In this document: positions 8,007-16,057 of the stretch, in pieces | Numbering within the stretch: the stretch's first letter is position 1 | How the letters are laid out: the number at the start of each line of letters is the position of its first letter | From: Akkermansiaceae bacterium | Lineage (GTDB): Bacteria; Verrucomicrobiota; Verrucomicrobiia; Verrucomicrobiales; Akkermansiaceae | Direction of reading: 5' to 3' | Assembly (NCBI GenBank): GCA_025457625.1 | Contig: JALOUA010000004.1 | Span: 1-44,938 of the forward strand | DNA: 44,938 nucleotides | The notes under the pieces: model-generated | Told to the model about the DNA's origin: nothing | Database searches by the model: none | Seen by the model: the letters and a program-made list of their open reading frames with translations, nothing else | Translations under genes and position numbers: made by a program

Positions 8007-9401
8007 TCAGAGATTGGCGGGCAGGCGCCTCAGGTCGCGGGCGATGTGGCCGCTTTCCAGCCAGTGGCCGGGCACGTTGGCGGGTCGCTCGCCGCGGCCG
8101 ATGACGATGGGCACGCAAACCACGCCGCCCAGCGCGAGCGAGCGCAGGAGATCGGCGCGCGAGTCGTCCCAGCCGTTGAGGATGACCACACACGAGGTGA
8201 GGTCCTCGCTGTGGCGGAGGACCAGCCGGGCCAGCGACTTGTGACCGCCGCGGCGCGATGGCGTGACTCCGGCGAGAACTTCGAGAAGTTTCTCGGCGCG
8301 CTCCACCCCGCGGCCGGCGGTGACGATGTGCGCCTCGTTCTTGATGAACATCAGGTCGAGCAGCGACTCGCTGGTGTCGATCTCGGCGGCGAAGGACGCG
8401 GCCACGGAGACCGCCTCCTCGAAGATATCATCATTGCGGTCCGTGGACAGCGTGTCGAGCACCAGGCCGTAGCGCGGATAGAACGTGTCTTCGAGTTCCT
8501 TGACGATGGGATGACCGGTGCGGGCCCAGCTTTTCCAGTGAATCTGGCGGAGCGGGTCGCCGGGGCGGTAATCGCGCAGGCCGACGAATTCGCCGGAGGT
8601 GCCGATCGCATTGGTATTGGCATCGCCGCTGATTTTGAACGCGCCGCCGCCCGGCAGCCTGACCGGTGGCAGAGGATAACGGCGCGGCAGCACCGTGAGG
8701 CTGACAGGCGGCGCACTGACTCTAACACATTTCTGGAACAGGCCCAGCGGATCGGGCAGCATCACGCGCAGGTCGTGCAGGCGGATCACTCCCCGGCGCG
8801 CGGGGGTGATCTCGATGAAAACGCGCTTCTGTTGTCCGGGGGCGAGGTCGATTTCATCCATTGAGATGCCATCGGCAAACAGCCGCCTGCGCAGCAGCAG
8901 CCATTGCCAGCGGAAGTAGGCGAAGCAGCGGTCGAAACGGTTGCGTTCTTCCTCGCCCGGCTCGCGCAGGGTGATGAATTCCACGACATCGGGCCGCGGG
9001 TCCGGCGGGGTCTCGGCGAGCCATGCGCGGCGGATGTGCCGCCGCCCGCGGTTGCGGACGCGCAGGGCAAGGCGCAGCGTGACACCGGCCGTGGCATGGC
9101 GCGGGACCTCGCGCGCCGCCTCGAGTTTCGCCCGGCGCAGCAGCGCCCATGGCAGGCCGATGGAGAGCATCGCGAGGCTCAGCGAGAAAAGCTGATAGAT
9201 CGACGCGCGGGCATGGCCGATGCCGAGGCAGGTGGCCAGAACGAACACGATGCCCACGGCTGTGCCCGCCGGGCGCATCCGCCGGTGCAGGAAGTGATGG
9301 ATGCCGGAGCTGTGGGAATACATGCGGTGCAGCCAGCGGTCCAGACGTTCCCTGCGCGGAAGGACCACGGATTCAGGGGCATTGGCCACGTTCGCACTCA
9401 T
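8007..9401 (-). CDS. DUF58 domain protein
   Basis: The 464-residue protein has two N-terminal membrane helices (about residues 45-85), a beta-rich middle part and the DUF58 signature GLRDYRPGDPLRQIHWKS (about 290), followed by a vWA-like C-terminal fold. DUF58 proteins typically work with a MoxR-type AAA ATPase and a TgpA transglutaminase. The latter is the next gene, so the pair is probably co-expressed from the leu operon. The start ATG 9401 is 65 bases after the leuD stop. Molecular role not established for the family. Confidence -1.
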   Translation of the reverse strand: MSANVANAPESVVLPRRERLDRWLHRMYSHSSGIHHFLHRRMRPAGTAVGIVFVLATCLGIGHARASIYQLFSLSLAMLSIGLPWALLRRAKLEAAREVPRHATAGVTLRLALRVRNRGRRHIRRAWLAETPPDPRPDVVEFITLREPGEEERNRFDRCFAYFRWQWLLLRRRLFADGISMDEIDLAPGQQKRVFIEITPARRGVIRLHDLRVMLPDPLGLFQKCVRVSAPPVSLTVLPRRYPLPPVRLPGGGAFKISGDANTNAIGTSGEFVGLRDYRPGDPLRQIHWKSWARTGHPIVKELEDTFYPRYGLVLDTLSTDRNDDIFEEAVSVAASFAAEIDTSESLLDLMFIKNEAHIVTAGRGVERAEKLLEVLAGVTPSRRGGHKSLARLVLRHSEDLTSCVVILNGWDDSRADLLRSLALGGVVCVPIVIGRGERPANVPGHWLESGHIARDLRRLPANL

Positions 9402-9466
9402 TTTCCGGAATGCGGGATTGTGGCCCCGGCCCGCGGTTTTGGCAAATACTCATCCGCGCCCCGCAC

Positions 9467-10069
9467 TCAGACGTAGTGCAGTTCGCGGGCCTTGGATTCG
9501 ATGGCCTTTTCGTTGTCGAGCAGCTCCTGGATGGGATCCCAACGGCCGGAAATCAAGGCGTCGCGCGCGGAATCCGGCATGGTGACCGGGAAGGCCAAAC
9601 CACCGGACGTGGTGACGCGGAGTTGGTCCACATCGATGGTCACCTCGATGGCGGGATCGGCCTCGATGGCATCACGGAGTTTGGCGATGTCCGCGGCGGA
9701 GGCGATCACGCAGGGCATGGCGAGCGTGGTCGAGTTGCCGAAGAAGATCTCGGCGAAGGACTCGGCGATCACGCCGTTGAAGCCGTATTTCCTCAGCGAC
9801 TGCGGCGCGTGCTCGCGGGACGAGCCGCAACCGAAGTTGACGCCCGCGACGAGGATCGAGGCCCCGGCGAAACGCGGATCATTGAGCGGGTGGTCGGTTT
9901 TCCTGCCGGTTTCCGAGTCGAAGCGCACATCGTAGAACGCGAACTCGCCGAGTCCGTCGAAGGTGACGCACTTCATGAAGCGCGCGGGAATGATGCGGTC
10001 GGTATCAATATCCGCGCCGGGAATGAAAACCGCGCGGCCGGTGACTTGTTTGACGGGTTCGAGGGCCAT
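9467..10069 (-). CDS. leuD: 3-isopropylmalate dehydratase small subunit
   Basis: LeuD, 200 residues, the usual length. With LeuC it forms the 4Fe-4S isopropylmalate isomerase that converts 2- to 3-isopropylmalate in leucine synthesis in the cytosol. The swivel-domain features are clear: GADIDTDRIIPARFM near the N-terminus, NFGCGSSREHAPQSL (about 75-90) and FFGNSTTLAMP. The start ATG 10069 matches the family N-terminus (MALEPVKQVTGRAVFIPG); longer readings overlap the upstream gene and are not credible. It is separated from leuC by two unrelated genes, but all lie on one strand with short gaps. Confidence -1.
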   Translation of the reverse strand: MALEPVKQVTGRAVFIPGADIDTDRIIPARFMKCVTFDGLGEFAFYDVRFDSETGRKTDHPLNDPRFAGASILVAGVNFGCGSSREHAPQSLRKYGFNGVIAESFAEIFFGNSTTLAMPCVIASAADIAKLRDAIEADPAIEVTIDVDQLRVTTSGGLAFPVTMPDSARDALISGRWDPIQELLDNEKAIESKARELHYV

Positions 10070-10121
10070 GGTGGTGATTGGGGATTGGCGTTGGCGGGAA
10101 CGCGATGGGGTTGGAGGATGA

Positions 10122-11054
10122 TTATTCGGTGATGCGGGTGATGCGGTAACCTTTTGTTTCGAGGTGTTTGCGGATGCTGGTGTCACCGATGAGGTGGGCG
10201 GCTCCCACGGCGAAAAAATGGCTTTTGCCGGGCTGCTTTTCGAGGTGCCCGTCGATGGTTGCGGCCATGGTGACATCACGATCGGTGAGCAGGCGCTTCA
10301 ACAGCCGCGTGCCGATGGCGCGCTCCTGTTCGTTTACCCCGAAATCGCGGATGGAGCGGACCATCAGGTCGCCGATGGTTTTTTCATCCCCCGTTTCATA
10401 AGCGGCGATGATTTCATCGAGCATAGCGGCCCCTTGATCGAGGTTTTCGAGAGTGGCGCGAAGGAAGATCGATTGTTCGGCCTCGCTGAGCCCGCCTTCG
10501 AAGGCGGCGAGTTGATCCTTCACCTGCTCCAATCCGGATGCGGGCTTGTCCTCCTCGGTGGCGCGTTGCCAAAGCAGTTGATCGAGGCTTTTCCCGCCCT
10601 TGAGTTGATGGGGAAGCATGACGACGGCCGTGGCGACGGCCCAGGTTTTCATCGGTTCGAAAAGTTCCGCGGTGAATGCCGGGTTGATGCCCTTGAGCGC
10701 CGCATCGAGCTTGGCCATCGTGTCCTCACCGATCGACTGCGAAAGCTTGCTGCCGTCGTCACGCATCATCAGCGCCGCCGCGCCAAGCTGCGTTTTGGCA
10801 TCCAACGGGATTTCGGTGAACACGGCGTCCGCCTGTGCGAAAGCACGTTCGGCGGCCGGATGGAGTCGGGCGATCCGCGGAGTCGCAAGATGGATCGTGC
10901 CGAACAGATACGACGGTTTTTGGAGTGATTCCGACTCGATTTTCCAGAGAAGCGGCCTGTCGGGCGGAGCGGCCGCCTGATCGGCGGAAGCGTGGCATGC
11001 CAGAGCGGCGAGCGGGGCAATCAGGCGGATGGCGAGTGTGAGGAGGCCTTTCAT
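10122..11054 (-). CDS. TraB/GumN family protein, exported
   Basis: A 310-residue protein with a signal peptide (MKGLLTLAIRLIAPLAALACHA). The mature part shows the TraB/GumN pattern: LLWKIES near the start, SYLFGTIHLATPRI with the conserved Gly-x-x-His (about 53-66) and a C-terminal FFAVGAAHLIGD. These residues resemble the metal-binding motifs of EreA/TIKI-like hydrolases, so a membrane-surface peptidase or esterase is possible, but function is unproven. The start ATG 11054 lies four bases after the Uma2 stop, implying coupling. Longer N-terminal readings are Ser/Arg-rich noise overlapping Uma2. Its place between leuC and leuD is unusual. Confidence -1.
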   Translation of the reverse strand: MKGLLTLAIRLIAPLAALACHASADQAAAPPDRPLLWKIESESLQKPSYLFGTIHLATPRIARLHPAAERAFAQADAVFTEIPLDAKTQLGAAALMMRDDGSKLSQSIGEDTMAKLDAALKGINPAFTAELFEPMKTWAVATAVVMLPHQLKGGKSLDQLLWQRATEEDKPASGLEQVKDQLAAFEGGLSEAEQSIFLRATLENLDQGAAMLDEIIAAYETGDEKTIGDLMVRSIRDFGVNEQERAIGTRLLKRLLTDRDVTMAATIDGHLEKQPGKSHFFAVGAAHLIGDTSIRKHLETKGYRITRITE

Positions 11055-11058
11055 GATG

Positions 11059-11670
11059 CTAGTCTTCAATGCGGTTGAGGTGATACCACGGACGCTGGAC
11101 GTCATCCGGAAAGGGGTTGCTCTGATAGAACGCGGCGAGCGGCGCGGCATAGCCGATGGAGTCGAGGCGTACGATGGTCTCGAATTGCGTGTGGAGATTT
11201 CTTTTCCAACGTTCGGAACGCCGGAAAACGAGGATCTCCGGCCAGTCCTGCTCGATGAGGACGATCTCCTCGACGGTGGGAATGCGCTTGTAGTTCGTGA
11301 GCTTGTCACTGCGGTCGATGCGCGCGGTGGATTCCGACAAAACCTCGATGATCAGCTTGGGATTGTGGACGACATGCGAATCGTCATCACCCGGTTCGCA
11401 AGCGACGAAGACATCGGGATAATAGTAGGCTTCACCAATGTCGTCGGCGATCTGGACTTTCACAGCCTCGATGTAAGTGCGGCAAGGACCACCCCGGAGG
11501 TGGTTTTGCAGACTGGATGCGAGATCGAGGCAAATTTCGTTGTGCCTGCGGCTTGCTCCGGACATGGCATAGATCCGCCCGTCCACGAATTCGTGGCGTG
11601 TTTCCGCGCGGAGCTCCCCTTCGAGATACTCGGCGGCGGTGACCGGCAGCTTGTGGGCGGAAGTTGACAT
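11059..11670 (-). CDS. Uma2 family (DUF820) PD-(D/E)XK nuclease-like protein
   Basis: A 203-residue Uma2-family protein. The restriction-endonuclease-like core shows ETRHEFVDGRIYAMSG near the N-terminus, a catalytic PDVFV (about 83-87) and an IIEVLSEST strand (about 105), together forming the Asp...Glu-x-Val active-site set. The family is common in cyanobacteria and in scattered Verrucomicrobia/Planctomycetes; its physiological substrate is not known and many copies appear mobile. It begins 12 bases after the leuC stop and ends 4 bases before TraB/GumN, so it is transcribed with leucine genes without an obvious link to leucine synthesis. Confidence -1.
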   Translation of the reverse strand: MSTSAHKLPVTAAEYLEGELRAETRHEFVDGRIYAMSGASRRHNEICLDLASSLQNHLRGGPCRTYIEAVKVQIADDIGEAYYYPDVFVACEPGDDDSHVVHNPKLIIEVLSESTARIDRSDKLTNYKRIPTVEEIVLIEQDWPEILVFRRSERWKRNLHTQFETIVRLDSIGYAAPLAAFYQSNPFPDDVQRPWYHLNRIED

Positions 11671-11682
11671 GGTGGCGAAAGC

Positions 11683-13107
11683 TTAAGCCACCGCGGCGGG
11701 CTGCTCAATGTGGAAAAGCTCGCGAGCGTCGGAGATGTGGCCGTTGATGGCGGCCGCGGCGACCATCACGGGCGACATCAGCACGGTGCGGCCGGTGGGC
11801 GAGCCCTGGCGGCCCTTGAAGTTGCGGTTGGATGACGAGGCGCACAGTTGGTCGCCGACAAGCTTGTCGGGATTCATCGCGAGGCACATCGAACAACCGG
11901 CGCCGCGCCACTCGAAGCCGGCATCGGTGAAGATTTTGTCGAGGCCCTCGTTCTCGGCCTGGATGGCGACGATCTGCGAACCGGGGACGACGATGGCCTT
12001 CACTCCGGCAGCGACCTTGTGGCCCTTGATGTATTTCGCAACCTCGCGGAAATCCGAGATGCGTCCGTTGGTGCAGGAACCGATGAATGCGACGTCGATT
12101 CTCACGCCCTTGATCGGCGTGCCGGCGGGCAGTTTCATGTAGGCGAGCGCTTCCTCGATGGTGGCCTTTTCCTGCGGCGTGGCGGCCTTCGCGGGATCGG
12201 GGATGGTTTCGGAAATGGAGATGCCGTGATCCGGGGAAATGCCCCAGGTGACGGTGGGTTCGATGTCCGCGGCGTCGATGCGCACGATGTCGTCGTAATG
12301 CGCGTCCTTGTCCGAGGCGAAGGAAAGCCAGCGCGCGGCGGTGGCGTCGAAGTCGCTCATGTCCACATACGGGCGGCCCTTGAGGTAAGCGACGGTCTTG
12401 GCGTCCGGGTTGACATAACCGCAGCGCGCGCCACCTTCGATGGACATGTTGCAGACGGTCATGCGCTCTTCCATCGACATGCGGTCGAAGACATCGCCGG
12501 CATATTCGTAGCCATAGCCGATGCCGCCTTTCGCACCTAACAGGCGGATGATGTGGAGGATGACGTCCTTGGCATACACGCCGGGGCGGAGATCGCCGTT
12601 GACCTCGATGCGGCGCACCTTGAGGGCTTCGAGTGCCAACGTTTGGGAGGCAAGCACGTCGCGCACCTGGGTGGTGCCGATGCCGAAGGCGATCGCTCCG
12701 AAGGCCCCGTGGGTGGCGGTGTGCGAGTCGCCGCAGGCGATCGTGGTGCCCGGCTGGGTGATCCCCTGCTCGGGGCCGACGACGTGGACGATGCCCTGCT
12801 TGCCGGAGGCGAGGTCGAAGTAGGTGACGCCGAAGTCATCCGCGTTCTTGCGCAGCGCCAGCATCATTTCCGCGGCAAGCGGATCCTGCGGCGCGTCCTG
12901 ATCGATGGTCGGCACGATGTGATCGACGGTGGCGAAGGTGCGTTGCGGAAACTTCACCTTCAGCCCCAGGTCGCGCAGCATGCCGAAGGCCTGCGGCGAG
13001 GTCACCTCGTGGATGAGGTGGGTGCCGATGAACAATTGCGTGCGGCCGTCGGCCAGCGTGCCGACCGTGTGCGCGTCCCAGACTTTTTGGAAGAGGCTTT
13101 TTCCCAT
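11683..13107 (-). CDS. leuC: 3-isopropylmalate dehydratase large subunit
   Basis: LeuC, 474 residues, a complete aconitase-family large subunit. Visible features: the N-terminus [13 protein letters not shown], substrate-site [18 protein letters not shown] (about 130), SCTNGR with the first Fe-S cysteine (about 350), [10 protein letters not shown] with the other two cluster cysteines, and [12 protein letters not shown] near the C-terminus. It acts with LeuD in leucine synthesis. I prefer ATG 13107 over the 15-codon-longer reading from 13152, because it matches the family start. A TTGACA at 13167-13172 (minus) could be a -35 element, but I see no good -10. It is the first gene of the likely leuC-uma2-traB-leuD-DUF58-tgpA operon. 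Confidence -1.
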   Translation of the reverse strand: MGKSLFQKVWDAHTVGTLADGRTQLFIGTHLIHEVTSPQAFGMLRDLGLKVKFPQRTFATVDHIVPTIDQDAPQDPLAAEMMLALRKNADDFGVTYFDLASGKQGIVHVVGPEQGITQPGTTIACGDSHTATHGAFGAIAFGIGTTQVRDVLASQTLALEALKVRRIEVNGDLRPGVYAKDVILHIIRLLGAKGGIGYGYEYAGDVFDRMSMEERMTVCNMSIEGGARCGYVNPDAKTVAYLKGRPYVDMSDFDATAARWLSFASDKDAHYDDIVRIDAADIEPTVTWGISPDHGISISETIPDPAKAATPQEKATIEEALAYMKLPAGTPIKGVRIDVAFIGSCTNGRISDFREVAKYIKGHKVAAGVKAIVVPGSQIVAIQAENEGLDKIFTDAGFEWRGAGCSMCLAMNPDKLVGDQLCASSSNRNFKGRQGSPTGRTVLMSPVMVAAAAINGHISDARELFHIEQPAAVA

Positions 13108-13213
13108 GGCGAAGATGCCGCCGTTGGTTCCCGGCGGGCGGGAAAACTGCATGGGCCCGCAGGACTTGTCAAAGCCGCATACCTCCCTGCCTCACACTTG
13201 CGGGCAAGAGGCC

Positions 13214-13435
13214 TCAGCGCAATTCAATGAAGAGTCCGGCGACAATCCCGCCAAGGGCGAGAAACGCCAGCAGGATGCCGAGAATCTTCAGCCATTTCCC
13301 TTTCGAGACGGGTCGGGACGCGTCGCCATCGACCCATTCGTCCCATGTCCGGCGGTTCTGCCCTCCCGTGCGGTGGTAATGACGCAACTGTCCGCCGAAG
13401 CGTTTTTTGCCCTCACTGGGAAAGATGCGTTTCAT
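13214..13435 (-). CDS. Small single-helix membrane protein
   Basis: A 73-residue product starting at ATG 13435 with a basic N-terminal half (KRIFPSEGKKRFGGQLRHYH), a Trp-Asp motif (TWDEWVDGD) and one C-terminal transmembrane helix (WLKILGILLAFLALGGIVAG). Composition fits a genuine N-in anchored protein, but I do not recognise a family. No strong RBS is seen. It lies upstream of leuC on the same strand, and could be separate or the first gene of that transcript. Confidence -1.
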   Translation of the reverse strand: MKRIFPSEGKKRFGGQLRHYHRTGGQNRRTWDEWVDGDASRPVSKGKWLKILGILLAFLALGGIVAGLFIELR

Positions 13436-13590
13436 CGTGAAATCGATTTTGAATGCCGCAGATGGCAGAACCGCCGCGATTAGGGAAGCCCGTTTTCCGG
13501 CAGCGGCCGGAAAACCAGTCAGAATGCGGGGAATTTGACGGGAGAGATCGCGGTTTGCAAATCCGCTCATTCGTTGCATCTTTGCCGGAC

Positions 13591-13965
13591 ATGATCCGCT
13601 TCCTCCACACCCGCATCCGCGTCCGCGATCTCGAAAAGTCCATCGCCTTCTACGGGCATCTCGGCTACATCCTGCGCGAATCCAAGGACTCGCCCCAAGG
13701 CAACCGCCTCGCCTTCCTCACGCTGCCCGGAAACGACGTGTTCCTCGAACTCTGCCACTCTCCGGACTACACCGCCACCTGCCCGGAAGACCTCATGCAC
13801 ACCTGTCTCGGCGTGCCGGACATCATCGGATACTGCGACAAGGTGGAAAAGGCCGGCATCGAAATCTGGCCCTCCGGCTGGCGCGAGAAATTTTCCTCCG
13901 GTGCCCGCAAGATGGCCTTCGTCACCGACCCCGACGGCTATGAGGTGGAGATTTTGGAAAATTGA
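13591..13965 (+). CDS. VOC/glyoxalase I-like protein
   Basis: A 124-residue vicinal-oxygen-chelate protein close to lactoylglutathione lyase: MIRFLHTRIRVRDLEKSIAFY at the start, NRLAFLTLPGNDVFLEL in the middle and FVTDPDGYEVEILEN at the end. Candidate metal ligands are His6, the Glu of FLEL, His of the MHTCL strand and the Glu of GYEVEI, the usual glyoxalase I spacing. It would detoxify methylglyoxal adducts, though thiol specificity cannot be read from sequence. I take ATG 13591, because an upstream extension is basic and non-family. It stops 77 bases before the metal-sensing genes, but seems functionally separate. Confidence -1.
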   Translation: MIRFLHTRIRVRDLEKSIAFYGHLGYILRESKDSPQGNRLAFLTLPGNDVFLELCHSPDYTATCPEDLMHTCLGVPDIIGYCDKVEKAGIEIWPSGWREKFSSGARKMAFVTDPDGYEVEILEN

Positions 13966-13988
13966 CGCCCGTCCGCGAAAATTCCGGG

Positions 13989-14020
13989 GGGTTTCCCGCC
14001 CGCCGGGGTATGACTTGGCG
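13989..14020 (+). promoter_or_regulatory. Candidate ECF-sigma promoter before the cnrYXH-like genes
   Basis: The sequence GGTTTC, then CGCCCGCCGG, then GGTATGA lies 25-55 bases upstream of the anti-sigma-like gene. The same arrangement, with one extra base and ACATACA, recurs before the YHS-like gene (15646-15676). In both, ACCATTCC lies a further 11-12 bases downstream. Two matching leaders at one ECF locus suggest the target promoter of the local sigma factor; inferred from similarity, not shown experimentally. Confidence -1.
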
Positions 14021-14042
14021 GCGGACCATTCCGCCAACGATC

Positions 14043-14348
14043 ATGAACGACTCTGACTTGGATCAACTGCTCGGGTCCGCGCAAACGACAGTCACTCCAC
14101 CTGCCGGATTCCGGCGCGAGGTCTGGCTGCGCATCGAGGCGGCCGAAGCCAAGGCGTGGAAACCGCGCCTCAGACTGCTCGCCGAGCGGTTTTTCAACTG
14201 GCTGGCACTTCCTCCGGTCGCCCTCGCCACTTGCTCCGTGATGCTCGCCGCCGGCGTATGGGCCGGGCTGGAATCCGGAAATCCGGCACCGCAGGGCGAA
14301 ATGTCTTACATCCAATCCATCAGCCCGTTCGCCCAAACCCACCGCTGA
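14043..14348 (+). CDS. CnrY-like membrane anti-sigma factor candidate
   Basis: A 101-residue protein with a cytosolic N-terminal half (DLDQLLGSAQ ... RREVWLRIEAAEAKAW), one transmembrane helix (about 55-75, LALPPVALATCSVMLAAGVWAGL) and a short periplasmic tail. Sequence similarity to CnrY is not evident. The call rests on size, topology and order: it precedes a CnrX-like sensor gene and an ECF sigma gene, exactly the cnrY-cnrX-cnrH order of Cupriavidus. It would hold the sigma factor at the membrane. Its stop overlaps the next start (TGATG), so translation is coupled. Confidence -1.
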   Translation: MNDSDLDQLLGSAQTTVTPPAGFRREVWLRIEAAEAKAWKPRLRLLAERFFNWLALPPVALATCSVMLAAGVWAGLESGNPAPQGEMSYIQSISPFAQTHR

Positions 14349-14821
14349 TGAAAAGGGGGCTGCTGATTCTCATATTGGCGCTGGCCGCGGGTGCCGCCGC
14401 ATTTGTGGTCGCGCGATCGCACCGGCAGTCGGCACACAGCGAGATCCTGCTCGACAGCATGCCCGAGCTGGCATGGCTGCGCACGGAATTGAAATTGACC
14501 GAAGCGCAGTTCCGCCAAGCGAGCGGGTTGCACACCGCCTACCGGCCGGTTTGCGCGGAGATGTGCCGTCACATCTCCGCGGCCCACGCCAAACTCGAAA
14601 CCCTCGCGCAAAGCGGACGCGGCATCACTCCGGAACTCACCGCAGCCATCCAACACCACGCGCGCGTCCATGCCGAATGTCAGGAGAAAATGCTGGAGCA
14701 TCTCTATCAGACGGCAGCATTGCTCGATGACGGGCAGGCGGCGCGCTATCTGGAAACCATGATTCCATACGCGCTGGACTCATCAAGCACCGGCGGCAAG
14801 CCGGGTTGCCACAAGGACTAG
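14348..14821 (+). CDS. CnrX/Spy-like periplasmic heavy-metal sensor
   Basis: A 157-residue protein with a membrane anchor or signal helix (MKRGLLILILALAAGAAAFVV) and an all-helical periplasmic domain of the heavy-metal-resistance (CnrX/Spy-like) type: WLRTELKLTEAQFRQASGLH, then a His/Cys-rich helix pair. Possible ligands include CAEMCRHISAAH, QHHARVHAECQEKM and the terminal CHKD. In the Cnr system CnrX binds metal in the periplasm and triggers CnrY to release CnrH. Metal specificity cannot be deduced, but the downstream Cus-type pump suggests Cu(I)/Ag(I). It overlaps the anti-sigma-like gene by one base and precedes the sigma gene by 17. Confidence -1.
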   Translation: MKRGLLILILALAAGAAAFVVARSHRQSAHSEILLDSMPELAWLRTELKLTEAQFRQASGLHTAYRPVCAEMCRHISAAHAKLETLAQSGRGITPELTAAIQHHARVHAECQEKMLEHLYQTAALLDDGQAARYLETMIPYALDSSSTGGKPGCHKD

Positions 14822-14838
14822 CAAACGGGCTGTCTCAC

Positions 14839-15408
14839 ATGGAAGACTCCGATTCCGAACTGATGTCACGCCTCGCCGCAGGCGATGACCTGGCGCTCAA
14901 CACGCTCATCACGCGTTGGAGCGCTCGCGTGTCGTCGTTTCTTTTCCGTATGACCGGTCAGCGCGAAACCGCGGTGGACCTCGCCCAGGAGACCTTCGTG
15001 AAGCTCTATCTGGCGCGCGATAGATACAAGCCGCAGGGCAATTTCAGCACATGGCTCTTTGCCATCGCCGCCAATCTCGCGCGCAACCACTCGCGCTGGA
15101 AATCCCGCCACCCCACGGTGTCACTGGATGCATCGGAGCCGGACGGCACGGATGCCTGGCCCGAACCCATAGACCCCAACCCGTCTCCGGGTGACGCCGC
15201 AATCAACAGCGAAAGTTCCGCCGCCGTGCGGCGCGCCATCCTTTCGCTGGCACCCGACCTGCGGGAAGCCCTCACGCTTTTCATCTACGAAGGCCTCGGC
15301 TACGCGGAGATCGCGGAACTCAGCCGCTGCAGCGTCAAAGCCGTGGAAACCCGGATTTACCGCGCGCGCCAGATCCTCAGGGAGCAGTTGAAGGAACTCC
15401 GGGGATGA
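14839..15408 (+). CDS. ECF RNA polymerase sigma factor (CnrH-like position)
   Basis: A 189-residue ECF sigma factor. Region 2 reads ALNTLITRWSARVSSFLFRM, then AVDLAQETFVKLYLAR with the typical DxxQETF motif and FSTWLFAIAANLARNHSR; region 4 reads LREALTLFIYEGLGYAEIAE followed by SVKAVETRIYRARQILRE. Region 1.1 and region 3 are absent, as normal for the class. ATG 14839 fits the family start (MEDSDSELMSRLAAGD); a TTG at 14806 is less likely, because it overlaps the sensor gene. It is third in a Y-X-H order and likely drives the two matching promoters at 13989 and 15646. Predicted controller of the efflux locus. Confidence -1.
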   Translation: MEDSDSELMSRLAAGDDLALNTLITRWSARVSSFLFRMTGQRETAVDLAQETFVKLYLARDRYKPQGNFSTWLFAIAANLARNHSRWKSRHPTVSLDASEPDGTDAWPEPIDPNPSPGDAAINSESSAAVRRAILSLAPDLREALTLFIYEGLGYAEIAELSRCSVKAVETRIYRARQILREQLKELRG

Positions 15409-15520
15409 TGCGTGACAGGCGGCTTCCGCCCGCTTGGCAGGCTGCTGGTTTTTTCAAGGGTTTGAAAACGCGGCGGCTTATCAATCCATGAAAGCGGTGT
15501 TCAAGGCCCACAAGGAATAT

Positions 15521-15625
15521 CCCGGAGTGGGACATCGCCCGACCATCGCTGGCGCGGCGGTGTCCTTGTCGTCCGTGTCGGTGATTTCCAACGCCCTGCG
15601 GCTGCGGAATCTCAAGCTTCGTTGA
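15521..15625 (+). pseudogene. C-terminal relic of a CopA-type P1B ATPase
   Basis: In plus frame 2 the codons before the TGA at 15623-15625 spell PTIAGAAVSLSSVSVISNAL followed by RLRNLKLR. This is the characteristic last transmembrane helix and tail of copper-translocating P-type ATPases (usual form: AAAAMALSSVSVVTNALRLRR). Nothing else of the ~750-residue enzyme is nearby: no DKTGT, CPC or HMA motifs are found between 15409 and 15695. It is therefore a remnant left after deletion of a copA gene that once lay between the sigma gene and the YHS gene. The assignment is short but highly specific. Confidence -1.
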
Positions 15626-15645
15626 GAAAAATGAAATGAACACAA

Positions 15646-15676
15646 GGGTTTCGCCGCCCGCCGGACATACACCGGA
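15646..15676 (+). promoter_or_regulatory. Candidate ECF-sigma promoter before the YHS/efflux genes
   Basis: GGTTTC, then CGCCCGCCGG and ACATACA, about 20-50 bases before the YHS-like start. It matches the leader before the cnrY-like gene (13989), including the downstream ACCATTCC. It would express YHS protein, Cys-rich protein and the Cus pump. Confidence -1.
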
Positions 15677-15695
15677 TGAACCGACCATTCCACTC

Positions 15696-15956
15696 ATGAA
15701 AACCATATCCATCCTCACCGCCCTCGCCCTGCTTGTTTCCCCGTCGCTCTTCGCTGCCGAGACGGCGAAAAAAGAGGAAGTGAAGCCCTACAAACCCGAC
15801 ACATGCATTGTCTCCGGTGAAAAACTCGGGGAAATGGGCAAACCCTATGTCTTCGTGCATGAGGGCCAGGAGATCAAACTCTGCTGCAAGAGCTGCCTGA
15901 AGAAGTTCAACAAGGAGCCTGAAAAGTATCTGAAGAAGCTCGAAGAGAAGAAATAA
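15696..15956 (+). CDS. YHS-like metal-binding exported protein
   Basis: An 86-residue protein with a cleavable signal peptide (MKTISILTALALLVSPSLFAA) and a compact YHS/TRASH-like domain: TCIVSGEKLGEMGKP, then a KLCCKSCLKKFNKEPEKYL C-terminal helix. The cysteines (one early, CCxxC late) and the sequence KFNKEPEKYLKKL match domains found in CopA and mercury/copper proteins. It probably binds Cu or Ag in the periplasm and delivers it to the pump. ATG 15696 is chosen because it opens directly into the signal peptide; the longer open frame has no signal. It lies just downstream of the relic ATPase tail. Confidence -1.
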   Translation: MKTISILTALALLVSPSLFAAETAKKEEVKPYKPDTCIVSGEKLGEMGKPYVFVHEGQEIKLCCKSCLKKFNKEPEKYLKKLEEKK

Positions 15957-16057
15957 GCTCCCACCCATCCGCAGATGTTCCCAAATCGGCGGCATGGAAT
16001 GCCCAAACCGAGTAAATTCTTGGAAGAGCCCCATTATCCGCTACTCTCACCCCAGAC

